Positions 46,101 through 55,785 of a stretch of DNA of 64,000 nt are shown here, piece by piece. This DNA comes from a bacterium. GTDB lineage: Bacteria > Auribacterota > Auribacteria > Auribacterales > Auribacteraceae. Position 1 is the stretch's first letter. Every line of letters begins with the position of its first letter. The notes beneath the pieces are model-generated. The model saw only the letters and a program-made list of their open reading frames with translations. It did not search any database and was not told the DNA's origin. The translations under genes were made by a program, and so were the position numbers. The stretch spans positions 1 to 64,000 of the forward strand of contig JACKPL010000005.1 in assembly GCA_024233545.1 (NCBI GenBank), written 5' to 3'.

Positions 46101-46949
46101 GCTGACTGCAAGCGTTGTAAGATTGATTGAAGCGATTTCATCAGAACCGAATTTATTAGTAACAAAAATGACATGTTGCATATCCGGAGAAAAATATGGA
46201 AACCGGTTATTGTATCCATCGGCAAGTAGGGCTTTTTCATTTCCGCCGTCGATATCAACGAGATATATGCTGTTTGCATTGGCAGATTTCTTGATATATG
46301 CAACGGTTTTTTCGTCTGGAGATACAGAAAACCCTTGTTCTTGTTCAGCATGGTTATCAATAATGCGATACGTGGTGTGAGTAAAAAGATGTTTTTTTAT
46401 GATAGCTTTTTTCTCGGCAAAAACGATCCATTCTCTATCGGTTGTAATATATGGTGATGGAGATGAGGAATAAAAAATGTCGTCAATGCCTTCGGAGAGA
46501 TGAATTTCTTGTTCTAAACTGCTTTGGGCGGCAGTTCCGTTTGTTTCAATGATCCATGGATTAAAGAAAAAAATAAAATCGCTGAACCGGTAAAACGAAA
46601 TGATGCCATTGTAGCGCGGGGTAGAAGAAATAACTGCTGAAGCCGAGCCGCTTTCGTATCCGTCATATGTTTTTACGTAATAATAATAAGTGGTGTTATT
46701 TGTGAGAGGAGTATCGAGGAATACCTCGTTCATAGTTGATGATACAAGTGAGAATCCCGTATCATTGTCTGTTGAACGGAATATTTCGTAGGATATGGCG
46801 CCGGCAACCGGTGTCCAAACAAGCTCGATTTTACCATTGCCGGGTGTTGCTGTAAGGAGTTCAGGATGTTCTAAACTGTGTAATTCACCACAAAAAAAGG
46901 CATAGAACAAAAGAAGTGCTGTTACAAAAGTATTTTTATTCATAAGCAT
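43152..46949 (-). CDS. Secreted FN3/propeller protein with TIGR03790 domain
   Basis: 1,265 residues with a signal peptide (TFVTALLLFYAFFCGELHS). Order: a fibronectin type III domain (about residues 28-115), a TolB/PD40-like propeller (about 180-400; FSPDMQHVIFVTNKFG, WSPDDTKLAFIL), two or three more FN3 domains (to about 690), then a TIGR03790-type region (about 690-1030). That region contains ERILVIVNQNSSDSIEIGEYY and VRNIPDSHILYVD. An FN3-like C-terminal part follows with an Asp/Asn-rich stretch (YTDTDNDTLEDSW, DPDNDSYNN) that resembles calcium-binding thrombospondin/EF-type repeats. No PEP-CTERM or sorting tail is seen at the end. Probably an extracellular or surface protein; reaction unknown. 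Confidence 0.8.
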   Translation of the reverse strand: MLMNKNTFVTALLLFYAFFCGELHSLEHPELLTATPGNGKIELVWTPVAGAISYEIFRSTDNDTGFSLVSSTMNEVFLDTPLTNNTTYYYYVKTYDGYESGSASAVISSTPRYNGIISFYRFSDFIFFFNPWIIETNGTAAQSSLEQEIHLSEGIDDIFYSSSPSPYITTDREWIVFAEKKAIIKKHLFTHTTYRIIDNHAEQEQGFSVSPDEKTVAYIKKSANANSIYLVDIDGGNEKALLADGYNNRFPYFSPDMQHVIFVTNKFGSDEIASINLTTLAVSRITTNTLAERYPRYSHTGQKIAFHAFLSSANSNEIYTINANGTGLLNITGNTPNYEYFPVWSPDDTKLAFILRIDQVINQQTYLYFHVKTQNADGTGSASFLTNSANKIVRAGLNWQGKTDAMAPRPVIDLESSSSGAESVTLLFTAPGDDGSTGQAHAYRVYYSPTPFSEENLAEIPYRELANTPLSTGSYESIGFDRLTATTLYYFALKTLDEQSNMSGLSNIVTGSTHTSADNTAPVPPSGFTATAKDFLRIELSWDHSPSSDTTGYTIYRNSLKICELAYLASHIDQADNAGATLQYEIRARDENGNESTGILSAEVLSADNTIPHIPQWLRIHNCNDRVLLKWAPVTIPDLAGYKIYRTLNGSQQLLSTIGLLNSFEDTTGTEGVAYTYSVSAFDTAGNEGSKSQTAEGIKGLPDSERILVIVNQNSSDSIEIGEYYKTVRNIPDSHILYVDLPTTFKLSRSLYKSNLHTPVLQFITDNELTEIIHYIVLCKDIPVWVEFRSVDTLLADLYNEIQDELPPQNTIASSPHTYFMSQKRFSSDNGFVLTARLDGPTVSVIKSLIDNAVYAENHSNLLNNGIMWIDNRNLTNDLYNGFYSQAERYIATSILPLKQMNLRYEHNTASALFADNTCMSTQYYYGWYSYWNFKEVFNGYLRPGSIAGHLDSASFYSVQNTGDNNWGIHMISRGATASYGSIAEPYTFAFPVGGIMYDRLLRGFPLIESYWASANTLRWRMILIGDPLYNPYKTPPIPDTTPPFISNITSHPSGFFTYAISWESDEPTEHSVDYFTDNDSIEDTGYAGWFSRDAHIVIPDVVPNIVYNYAVKSRDLSGNESISTIQQFMYTDTDNDTLEDSWEITHFSSIVLFNGTQDPDNDSYNNSLEFSQGTNPLAPDTFAVDTSNNTTKIALTTSPDREYRIYYTDSLSFDTNLWNQAGPYRLGTGTSITWTDDGNNTTVIPEDPSVKSRIYRFTSKPLSR

Positions 46950-47400
46950 TATGCAGTCGAAAATAACTAATTCTCATCAATTCAAGAGCCTTTAAAAAAT
47001 GAAAATTGCAATTGTTAGGAAACAAAGTTGCACGGTACTCTCATATAGCGAAAATAAATTGCTGTACAAACTTCTTTGGTTGTAATTACTAACCCTTATT
47101 GGTTAATTCTTCAGGGTTATCCATAACTATAAACTATTTTTTCTCTATTTAATTACACTATTTTATCTCATGCAAATCTTTTTATGCATTATCTTAAAAC
47201 TACGGCATATAGTATATTACAATTATTTTATCGGATAACCATTCAGTGCTGGTATGTAAATTTATAAAGAAAGAAGAAAGCCGGCCTGTGTTTCCAAAGA
47301 ATAGAAAATCATGTTAATGTAGCGTTTCCTTTAACTATTTGATATAATGATTTTATCAGAAATTCAATACGATAGCTATAAATAAACAGCGGCTTTATTC
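46950..47400 (+). other. AT-rich intergenic region between two divergent large genes
   Basis: About 450 bases with no convincing ORF or RNA gene. It must hold the promoters of both flanking genes. The only clear element is TATAAT at 47343-47348, about 55 bases before the start of giant protein 2, without a good -35 box at 16-18 bases. A possible minus-strand promoter for the exoprotein is not obvious. Confidence 0.5.
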
Positions 47401-50400
47401 ATGGGGGATATCAATAAAGTGAGGAAATTAGGAAATAAACCGTGGGGGCCTGTACGACGCATAATTTCGTTATGTCTTATTGAACTCCTCTGTTTCCAAC
47501 ACACTCTATTTGCAACCGATTCCGAAAAGGCGCTTATTCGTGCTTCAGTACCTGAAAGTTATGGTGCAATCAAGGGGTTCCACACAGCGAATGAAGATGA
47601 AAAATGGATAATTCATATTCAGGATGCTCATTGCAATTATGATGCTCAGCATAATATACAAAGGATTCTTCAGCGCCTTTCGCAGAAGAAAATGCTGGAT
47701 GTCATTTTCGTAGAAGGGGCTGAGGGCAAAATAGACACGTTGCCTTTAAAAAGTTATCCTGATGTTGCTACACGGGATGCCGTGTCAGAATTTTTAGTAA
47801 AAAACGCAGATATTTCAGGAGTTGAATATTTTGGGATTGTAAAGAATGAGCGAGATATTCCCATTACCGGCTCAGAAACGGGAGATATTTACTTAAAAAA
47901 CCTTGCGGTAATGCGAAATGTGCTTAATGCCAGAGAAAAATATATCTTTGCGTTCGATAGGTTGAAAGAGTTTATAACGTCTGCAAAGCGTGAAGTTGTC
48001 TCTGATGAAAATAATCGGTTTATAAACAAAAAAAACGCTTTTCATGAAAAAGAGCTTGAGTTACATGAATACCTTTTGTACCTTTCCGCAAAAATTCCGC
48101 TTCAGCCGGAAAAGCGTCCTATGTGTTCTTTATTCCTTGAAATTTGCTCTTTTTATGAATCTTTCGATGCTGATTCTTTAAGAAGCGCAACAGAACATTT
48201 GCTTACCGAATTATCTCAATTCTTAGATAGGGATAAACTTGCAGAGCTGTTCAGATTTAATCTTCAATATAAGCTCCATGAAATGCCGTCTGATGAATTT
48301 TATGAATATTTATTAAAAGTTTGCGAAATGTCCGAAATTGATTTAGCTCCCTATTCATTGGTTCGGGAATATGAAAAAATTTTAAAGAAAACTGCGGAAA
48401 TCGATAATTCCATATTATCGAAAGAAATTGAGGGTTGGGAGAACGAGGTGGTAGAAAAGTATTTTGCATCAGTTGCTGAAAAGAGCCTTTATGCTTTTGA
48501 AATGCGCGTAATTGAACTTCAAAACTTTTTTGCTTTGACGGTATCGCGTGAATCCGCCCAGCGTATTTCATCGGATTTCAGCAGGTATTCCCCAGAATCA
48601 TTTAAAATGCTCATAAATGCAGTTGATCCGCAACGAGCCGAAGATTTGATGCCGAATATCGAATATCTGTCAAGAAATTTAGAAAACGTTAACGCCTTTT
48701 ATGCACTTGCCCAGCAACGCGATAAGGAACTCGTACAAAATACCATTAAAGAGATGGATTCCAATGGGTATCGGTATGGCGCCTTGGTGACCGGAGGTTT
48801 TCATACTGACGGGATAAAAGAGATATTGAGTGCCCAGGGTGCTAATTATGCAGTTGTTGTTCCTAAAATAACAAACATAACCGATTCCGATGTGTATTTT
48901 TCTGCTATTCTCCACAAAAAATCTTCTTTGGAGGCTTTCATTGAAAGCGCTCTAAACTCAATGGCGGACGCGTCATGGTTAGCGGAAAAGCCGCTTGGGT
49001 TCGATACATCGCGCCAACAGATTAAACTCGCTAAAGCGGTGTCGCTTGCTCTTGCTCAATCAGCTGATCAAATCGCGCTCCGAAGGCCGGACCAGACAGG
49101 CGGAGCGGTGATTGCAGAACTGAATTCGTTGTTGGCTGGATTTGATTCTCGCGGTATAAAAATACTCGATTTTAGGCGCCTTGACGATACCCGTTTTTAT
49201 ATGGTGTTAATTAACGGCAAAGAAATTTTCTATTATTTTAAAGACAAGGCAGGTGCAGGAGCCCCTCTCAGCGAACGTGTCGGAGAAGATTTGGCGTCTA
49301 TTGTTGAACAAAACATTCAACTGAAAGAAGGCGTTCAAATTGCGGCGTTAAAGAGAGAAATTGTAGAAAAAGCAGGGGTGTATTTCGATCAATTGGAATA
49401 CTATTTGCAAGCAGAAAAGCAATTTGCGTTGCTTTCTCAAGACACTGAATTGAGGCGCATAAAAAATGCTGTTCTCGATTATGGTTTTCTAGAAAAAGAA
49501 TTTGAATTGCCTAATCTTGTTAAAAATTTGCGTGACACCCACGGTATATTATCCGATTTCCAACAAATCAAAGAAGCAATAAGCGATTTGCTGAAAAACG
49601 GAGAGCTGAATATAACCTTTGAGGCGGATAAAGTTTCGTTTTCTTTATCAAACATTGTCAGATTGGCGTATTTTCTGCAAACCATGCCGGCCGCTGACGG
49701 AAATAGTACAAAAGCGCTTGATGTATCCAATCTTAGCCCTGAATTTCAAGATATATTTACTCAGAAACCGAATCCGATAAACCGCATCCTTATCGAACCG
49801 CATTTGCCTGTGGAGGCGGTGTTGGAATTACTTAAGCCAATAGAAGACGGCATAGGAAGTTCTGCATGGCAATATCGCCATACAGATGGCAGTATTTATG
49901 AAGCGAGGTTTCTTGAATATTACAATTCTCAAACCGATACTAATGTAAGAACTTTGCGAATTATCGGCCTTAATCAAGCAGGAAATAAACAGGTTCAAGG
50001 CACAGAATCTTCAGGTATCGTATTCGAAACCGATCCTTTATTATTGCTGGCTAATCCTGTAACGTTTGTCCCATCAGAAAATATTTTGACGTTTTCTATC
50101 CAGAACAATGAGTATGTATTTACTTTATATGAAGTAGGGAATGCATCAAAACCTGACGCAGTTATTTATCAAACTCGAATACCCAACGATGAGTTTGCGG
50201 AAAAAAATATTGCTCAGGCAATCAGCGATCTTAAAAATAAATATCAGCTTTATTTTCAAGTTGATGGAATGTATATTATATCCAGTGAAAGAATACAGTT
50301 TGTCGGATTTGAACAGCCCGATACAGCGATACTCGATACCATTTTGCCCGATAGGCGAATTGCAGAACTGTTATCTTTTGAAATGGAGCAGTTGCAAAAT

Positions 50401-53400
50401 ACAGTTGCCGCGTCAACCAGTTTTGATGAGATAGATGATTTGTTAACGATTGCCGATAGTACCATGTTATACGAAGAAGAATCAAGAATACTCGCGCGTT
50501 TAAAGCAAGAGCCCAGTGTATATGTTTTGCGTTTAATCGCCGGTTCCACGCCGAATCCTCTTGTACTTAAAGTTCTTGCCGGTTCCGAATTATATACGAG
50601 CCCTGATTCATCGGTAAAACGAAATACGGGAAAAGATGTTCTCATTCAAAAAGTTCTTGGCGAAGTAATGAAAAACAAACACACCCCTTCCGATGTATTA
50701 GGGACATTATTGCGCGACCCGTTTTTTCAAGCGTATTTACTGAAAGACCCTGCGGTGAATGTAGGCGTGTTTATTAACCATGATAATTTTTCTGAAGATT
50801 TTGTAAAGCCGTTGCTTGCACTTCTTGATCGACATGTTGAGCGCCCTTCAGCAGGAAGCAGAGTACAGGGGTTTTCAATACCTGTTGAAGTGATCAATAA
50901 GATCAAGATACAGCTTATACAATTAGGGCGTATCGACCGGATTCATCTAATGGAGTTTATGCTTACCGATCAGCCCTTTGATGTTCGTATGGCGGTTGCG
51001 TTGAGCGATTCTCCGCATCTCTTAGCACAAGACCCCGATGAAAAGATTCAAGTTGCGGTTGCGTCTAATCCGCAAACATATTTACCCATTTTGCATGCGT
51101 ATGCTTTGCAGGGAGTTAGTGAGGCAATACATTTAGCGCTTGCTTCTAATCCGGTCATCGACAAAGAAATTGTAGAAAAACTCATTCAGCAGGCAGACGA
51201 AGCAATCGGTTATACTCCTGCTTTGGGCGAAACGGCAGAGCTGAAGCCGTCGCAATTGCATATAACTATTGCACAAACACTTGCCAATGGTGATCTGGTT
51301 AATTTTAGGAACAATGGAAATGACATAACCGATTTGCTTAAAAATCTTGTGAGGAGATTTGGCAATGAACTTGATGTGATTGTCGCACAAGCGAAAAACC
51401 CTTTGCGGGAAGATTTACTGGATTTGCTGGCTTCTCAAAGCAAAGAGATACAAGTTTTAGTGGCGAAACGCTCTGATATCGCGCCTGAACCAGGTAAAAT
51501 ATCGCCGCTGGTACTGAAATTATGGCAAACCAAAGATGTCGATGTCCGCCACCAGTTGCTTTTGAATCCGGCGGTGGCATTGTCGCCTCAAATCTATCCT
51601 TCTTTTGTTGCCGAAAGCAGGAAACCGGGATATGAAAACGGATGGAAAACACGGTTGGCTATTGCCCTCAAGGAAAATTTACCTGAAAACCTTGTGGTCG
51701 ATCTTGCTCAAGATTCAAACATACGAGTGCGTGCCGCAATCGCCACTCGGCAGGATTTGGGAAAGTACGAGGGTTTGTTTGATCAATTATCTTCAGACAG
51801 CCAGCCTCCGTATGTTCGCTCAAAGATAGCACAAAATCCTTCTGCTCCGATTAGTATATTGAAACGGTTATTCAGCGATGATTCATTGCGTGCTGAAGGG
51901 TTGTACGGCAACCAAGGAAAACCGCTCGAAGGGTTTGACGAAGTTGATGAAAATGGAAAAATGTTTGTAACCCGTCTTCAAGAGGAACAATATTCAATTG
52001 CCGATTTAGTGGCGCTCAATCCGCGTATTTTGGAAGAACGAGGAGAAAAAACATTATTGGGACGCGTTATTCAAACGCCTCAATATTTGGAAGAAGTCCT
52101 TAAAATGATCAGAAAAGAAACCGACCGTGCTTTTCAAGAATATAAAGACGGCGAAGTGGATCGTGCTTATCGAAGGCTCCAGCAAATTGACGGAACTCAA
52201 TTTGGATTATACGGCACATTGTTTCAATTGGGTGTAATCGCCCATGAAAAGAAACGCGATCAGAGGGCTCGAGAGTATTTTCAGCGTTCTCGCGATGAAA
52301 TGAACAACATCATGGCAATTGCCGCCTTAGAATATCTTGATAAACCGGAGCAGTACCTCATCAATGGTGCACTGCCTCAGCATTTTTTGCAATCAAGCAT
52401 AGCTGTCAGGACAGTTTTGCAGAATTTTCATAATGCACAACAGGTCACCCAAGGCGATTTTTTCTCCATAGATGAATTTCTGAGATTCGTTTATGAACCT
52501 GTGCCCATTAAACCGAAAACGGGAATCAGATATATTACTCGGCCGGTGAACCGGGCAGAATATTTTGAGGATGCCCGTACTAAACATATTCTTGCTTTAG
52601 CGGTATATGCTTTACGCGATGTAATGGGAAATGGTTTTATACAGTTTCCCGATGCATTACACGTGTTACAGGAACTTCTCGAACGGATTGATGACCCAGA
52701 CACCATAGCGGCTAATTGGCCTCAACTGCGCAAAAGTTTCTGGGAATCAGTGGTATCACGGACTAACCTTTCCGAGGAAATAAAAGCCGATCTTCTCACC
52801 AATCCCCATGCTCAAGTAGAGTTTTACTTGCGGGGAGGCGCTCGCGGTTTGATTAAATATCAAGAGTATGTTGAGTTTCGCGATAGAATCTTAATGGATA
52901 ATGTCCCTTCGTTTTTGCGTGATGATGTTGCCCGGACAGCATGGCTTGAATTGATCAATTTAACCGGAGATATGCTGTTGAGCGAACCATCATATTTCCG
53001 ACGCCTTATATTACTGGAACAAGGAGGGTATTACCGTACCGGCGACAATGCGTTGCTTGTAAGCCTTTCCCTAAGCGGCGGTTTTTTTGAGTACGGCGCT
53101 GGCGATGTGAATCGGATTGTCCGTTCTGAAAGCGCTCATTTGCTTTCAAAAAACATGTACCATAACCTGAAAAAAAATGAAACGGTTGATGAGTTTCAAG
53201 ATAGGACAGCCGGTTTTAAATTTCCTGCCCAGTTGGCAGACCCTAAACGGGTTGGCGACGCAACCCAAACGTATCGTTCACACGATAATGCCCTTATAGA
53301 ACTGTATGATTTGGTAATGGCTATTCCGGAACTGAACGACTTGGAAGTCCGTTTAAAATCATTTAAAGGTACAAATCTTATTGAAGATTATGCAGTGCGA

Positions 53401-55716
53401 AATGCGCTCGAGGGGCTGAAACATAGAGTGAACGATCCGTTAGCCAAACGGTTAATTGGAGAAGCGGTATTTTATATGCTTCAAAATGATGAAGGGCTTG
53501 CATTTCTGGATGAAAAACTGTCAACGCTGATTGAATCTATTAAACACTATAAGCAGACATTAACTACGTTTAATTGGGATACGCGCGCATTCTTTGAAGG
53601 CGGTATTTTGATTTCTACATTTAACCGGCCGTTTCCCATTCTTGCACCGCCTCTTGATGTCATCGTCGGAACTGCCGCCGTAAAGAAAATGGAAAATCGC
53701 GTTAATGACCCTCATTACAGTGGTGAATGGCTTCATTATTTATTCCGCATGCGCATCCGCGAGTTATTGCGAAGCGGAGAATTATTGCCGGAGGATATGA
53801 AAAGGTTTCATGATACCGCTTCAATATTCCTGTCTTCCGTGACGCGCAACGGTGAATTATTCGATATAATGGACGCAATAAAACTAGATATTGATAACAA
53901 CCGAAGCGCAAGCGCAACATACAAGTTGATAGCGCTTACTAATCCAGACCAAAAACTTGGTTTGCCGGCAGAATTGATTAAACAGCTTGATGCTGTCCGT
54001 GTTTCTTTTGTTAGCGCTATGAATATCAATGCCGGGCAATTGAAAAAAATTGCCGCTGATGGTTTTCTTGAAAAATATATCGGTTCAAAACATGAGCTGT
54101 ATGAACGTTTAAATCATTACGTGAACAATGTGCGTGCTCTTTTAAGTTCCGATATTCCGATTGCTGTTGCATCGCATCGTGCTTCGGCAAGCATTGCGAA
54201 AATAATAGAGATTTTGTCGCGCACGAATCAGACAGAATTACTGCGTGAATTCGAACAGGTTTTCAATCCGGTTGCCCCTGAAAAAGCAAAGGAATTATCC
54301 CGTTTGCTCGATGCCTTTTATACACAAACAAAGCAGTACCGTTCTAATGCCGCTTTTACCATTCCGGCAATTGTGAATCTGATTCGTTCTCTTTCTCCTC
54401 AGAGTGTTTTTCAAGCGATAGAAACACGGCAAGTACATCGATCTGAGCCTGAAAAACGGGTGTTAAGCGAGGCCGGCAGGATTCTCTCCGACAGTCTTTT
54501 CTTATCAGGGGAAATCAATTTTGCCCGATTTGCCGAATTCGCCCGAGATTTCTATACAACACAGTATTCTGCACTTTTGGGGGAAGGACGGCAAATTGCA
54601 ACAACTGGCGCAACTGCCCAGAATCCCGGATTGCTTGCGACGTTAAAGAATGCTTTGTTCCCATTCCTTGAAAGTAAAGGTGTAGACTTATTAAAGTTGG
54701 TTAAAAGTATGCAGCCGCCCGGAAATGCGGTGCAGAGCCCATGGTATGTAGGCGTTTTTGTCGCTTCTATGTTTTTCGGCGTAAAATCAGTTGCACTTAT
54801 GATATTGGCATATGCGGGCGTTATTGGTGCCGGCGCATTGCTTTTCTGGGCTGGACGAAATATTATTAAAAAGATTCAGCGTAAAACTGATAATACTAGA
54901 GATGTTGAGCCTGAAACAGTTTTGCCTGCTGTCCCTCTCTTCTTCGGTGTTGAGGAAACGATTGGGAACATTTTGCCTGAGCCTCTGCGAACGCCGGCAA
55001 TTTCTGGTTCTGCCGCTCTGGTGATTGATTATGATTCTCTTTTGAATAGTTATGACAGCCGTGCCGGCCTGCAGAAAGTACGCGATGACCTTTATGCTTA
55101 CCTCGGTAAGCCGGATGCCAAAATAGTGGTGGTGTCGAAAGGTAAATCACGAGAAGAAATCAGGGCTGAATTAGAGTTTGCTTTTATCAATCCGGATGGA
55201 ATTGAAATACTGTCCAAAGATGACATTGCCGGAGTTGCCGGGTTGAACCCTGATTTTAATTTACTCGATTTTCTGCGCCGCTCATATGCAGGAGATTTTA
55301 ATCAGTACGTTTTGCTTACCTCAACGGATTCTTCTTTTGCTACTGATATCGCGTGGCGTGATGCGCCAAAATTTTCCTTTGATTCCCAATCGTTTGCTTA
55401 TAACCCATACGCCTATTTTTCGGTATTGACGTTTTTAATGGGTTTCAAGAATTTGCCGGGAGATGTTGTAATCCGTTCGATTTCTTCTGACAGCCGTTAT
55501 TACCAATGGTTTTTAGAAAAAAAAGAAGCGGGTCAAAATATTACTTTGAACGATCTTGTTACCCATATTCAGCTTGCATTGGGCAGAAACCCTTCAGTGC
55601 ATGATATCAATGGCATTACATTTGGATCGCCATTGTCTTTATCGGATTCCTTTACAAAGGAGCCTGCGGCACAGCGTTTCGTTTTGCCGTCCCGCGTGTT
55701 AGAAAGTTCTCTTTGA
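47401..55716 (+). CDS. Giant multidomain protein 2 (shared N-domain, LRV/HEAT-like repeats, C-terminal TM pair)
   Basis: 2,771 residues. An N-terminal signal-like segment (VRRIISLCLIELLCFQHTLFA) is followed by a domain shared with giant 1: HIQDAHCNYDAQHN, FVEGAEGKID and VTGGFHTDGIKEIL. These conserved His and Glu residues recall EreA/ChaN/TraB-like folds, a weak likeness. The region at about 50950-51890 holds LRV/HEAT-like repeats (DVRMAVALSDSP, VRAAIATRQDL, VRSKIAQNPSAP). After a long helical part without recognised domains come two membrane helices at about 54740-54870 (WYVGVFVASMFFGVKSVALM, ILAYAGVIGAGALLFWAG). A C-terminal alpha/beta segment begins ALVIDYDSLL, matching the end of giant 1. 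No good ribosome-binding site precedes the ATG. Function unknown. Confidence 0.8.
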   Translation: MGDINKVRKLGNKPWGPVRRIISLCLIELLCFQHTLFATDSEKALIRASVPESYGAIKGFHTANEDEKWIIHIQDAHCNYDAQHNIQRILQRLSQKKMLDVIFVEGAEGKIDTLPLKSYPDVATRDAVSEFLVKNADISGVEYFGIVKNERDIPITGSETGDIYLKNLAVMRNVLNAREKYIFAFDRLKEFITSAKREVVSDENNRFINKKNAFHEKELELHEYLLYLSAKIPLQPEKRPMCSLFLEICSFYESFDADSLRSATEHLLTELSQFLDRDKLAELFRFNLQYKLHEMPSDEFYEYLLKVCEMSEIDLAPYSLVREYEKILKKTAEIDNSILSKEIEGWENEVVEKYFASVAEKSLYAFEMRVIELQNFFALTVSRESAQRISSDFSRYSPESFKMLINAVDPQRAEDLMPNIEYLSRNLENVNAFYALAQQRDKELVQNTIKEMDSNGYRYGALVTGGFHTDGIKEILSAQGANYAVVVPKITNITDSDVYFSAILHKKSSLEAFIESALNSMADASWLAEKPLGFDTSRQQIKLAKAVSLALAQSADQIALRRPDQTGGAVIAELNSLLAGFDSRGIKILDFRRLDDTRFYMVLINGKEIFYYFKDKAGAGAPLSERVGEDLASIVEQNIQLKEGVQIAALKREIVEKAGVYFDQLEYYLQAEKQFALLSQDTELRRIKNAVLDYGFLEKEFELPNLVKNLRDTHGILSDFQQIKEAISDLLKNGELNITFEADKVSFSLSNIVRLAYFLQTMPAADGNSTKALDVSNLSPEFQDIFTQKPNPINRILIEPHLPVEAVLELLKPIEDGIGSSAWQYRHTDGSIYEARFLEYYNSQTDTNVRTLRIIGLNQAGNKQVQGTESSGIVFETDPLLLLANPVTFVPSENILTFSIQNNEYVFTLYEVGNASKPDAVIYQTRIPNDEFAEKNIAQAISDLKNKYQLYFQVDGMYIISSERIQFVGFEQPDTAILDTILPDRRIAELLSFEMEQLQNTVAASTSFDEIDDLLTIADSTMLYEEESRILARLKQEPSVYVLRLIAGSTPNPLVLKVLAGSELYTSPDSSVKRNTGKDVLIQKVLGEVMKNKHTPSDVLGTLLRDPFFQAYLLKDPAVNVGVFINHDNFSEDFVKPLLALLDRHVERPSAGSRVQGFSIPVEVINKIKIQLIQLGRIDRIHLMEFMLTDQPFDVRMAVALSDSPHLLAQDPDEKIQVAVASNPQTYLPILHAYALQGVSEAIHLALASNPVIDKEIVEKLIQQADEAIGYTPALGETAELKPSQLHITIAQTLANGDLVNFRNNGNDITDLLKNLVRRFGNELDVIVAQAKNPLREDLLDLLASQSKEIQVLVAKRSDIAPEPGKISPLVLKLWQTKDVDVRHQLLLNPAVALSPQIYPSFVAESRKPGYENGWKTRLAIALKENLPENLVVDLAQDSNIRVRAAIATRQDLGKYEGLFDQLSSDSQPPYVRSKIAQNPSAPISILKRLFSDDSLRAEGLYGNQGKPLEGFDEVDENGKMFVTRLQEEQYSIADLVALNPRILEERGEKTLLGRVIQTPQYLEEVLKMIRKETDRAFQEYKDGEVDRAYRRLQQIDGTQFGLYGTLFQLGVIAHEKKRDQRAREYFQRSRDEMNNIMAIAALEYLDKPEQYLINGALPQHFLQSSIAVRTVLQNFHNAQQVTQGDFFSIDEFLRFVYEPVPIKPKTGIRYITRPVNRAEYFEDARTKHILALAVYALRDVMGNGFIQFPDALHVLQELLERIDDPDTIAANWPQLRKSFWESVVSRTNLSEEIKADLLTNPHAQVEFYLRGGARGLIKYQEYVEFRDRILMDNVPSFLRDDVARTAWLELINLTGDMLLSEPSYFRRLILLEQGGYYRTGDNALLVSLSLSGGFFEYGAGDVNRIVRSESAHLLSKNMYHNLKKNETVDEFQDRTAGFKFPAQLADPKRVGDATQTYRSHDNALIELYDLVMAIPELNDLEVRLKSFKGTNLIEDYAVRNALEGLKHRVNDPLAKRLIGEAVFYMLQNDEGLAFLDEKLSTLIESIKHYKQTLTTFNWDTRAFFEGGILISTFNRPFPILAPPLDVIVGTAAVKKMENRVNDPHYSGEWLHYLFRMRIRELLRSGELLPEDMKRFHDTASIFLSSVTRNGELFDIMDAIKLDIDNNRSASATYKLIALTNPDQKLGLPAELIKQLDAVRVSFVSAMNINAGQLKKIAADGFLEKYIGSKHELYERLNHYVNNVRALLSSDIPIAVASHRASASIAKIIEILSRTNQTELLREFEQVFNPVAPEKAKELSRLLDAFYTQTKQYRSNAAFTIPAIVNLIRSLSPQSVFQAIETRQVHRSEPEKRVLSEAGRILSDSLFLSGEINFARFAEFARDFYTTQYSALLGEGRQIATTGATAQNPGLLATLKNALFPFLESKGVDLLKLVKSMQPPGNAVQSPWYVGVFVASMFFGVKSVALMILAYAGVIGAGALLFWAGRNIIKKIQRKTDNTRDVEPETVLPAVPLFFGVEETIGNILPEPLRTPAISGSAALVIDYDSLLNSYDSRAGLQKVRDDLYAYLGKPDAKIVVVSKGKSREEIRAELEFAFINPDGIEILSKDDIAGVAGLNPDFNLLDFLRRSYAGDFNQYVLLTSTDSSFATDIAWRDAPKFSFDSQSFAYNPYAYFSVLTFLMGFKNLPGDVVIRSISSDSRYYQWFLEKKEAGQNITLNDLVTHIQLALGRNPSVHDINGITFGSPLSLSDSFTKEPAAQRFVLPSRVLESSL
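50950..51890 (+). repeat. LRV/HEAT-like helical repeats inside giant protein 2
   Basis: Recurring units of roughly 24-35 residues share the pattern D-x-x-V-R-x-x-(I/L)-A-x-x-P. Examples are FDVRMAVALSDSP, EKIQVAVASNPQ, EIQVLVAKRSDI, VDVRHQLLLNPAV, IRVRAAIATRQDL and PYVRSKIAQNPSAP. This is the spacing of leucine-rich variant or HEAT repeats, which form curved helical scaffolds for protein contacts. Confidence 0.65.
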
Positions 55717-55785
55717 GCCGGTTCTACATCTCTCTTGCATTTAATATGTACAAATAATAAAGTATGAAATAAACAAGTGAGGCAA

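Noticed and set aside
46950..47400. Possible RNA gene or riboswitch before giant 2
   Set aside because: No tRNA-like or riboswitch-like conserved structure could be recognised; the region is just AT-rich.
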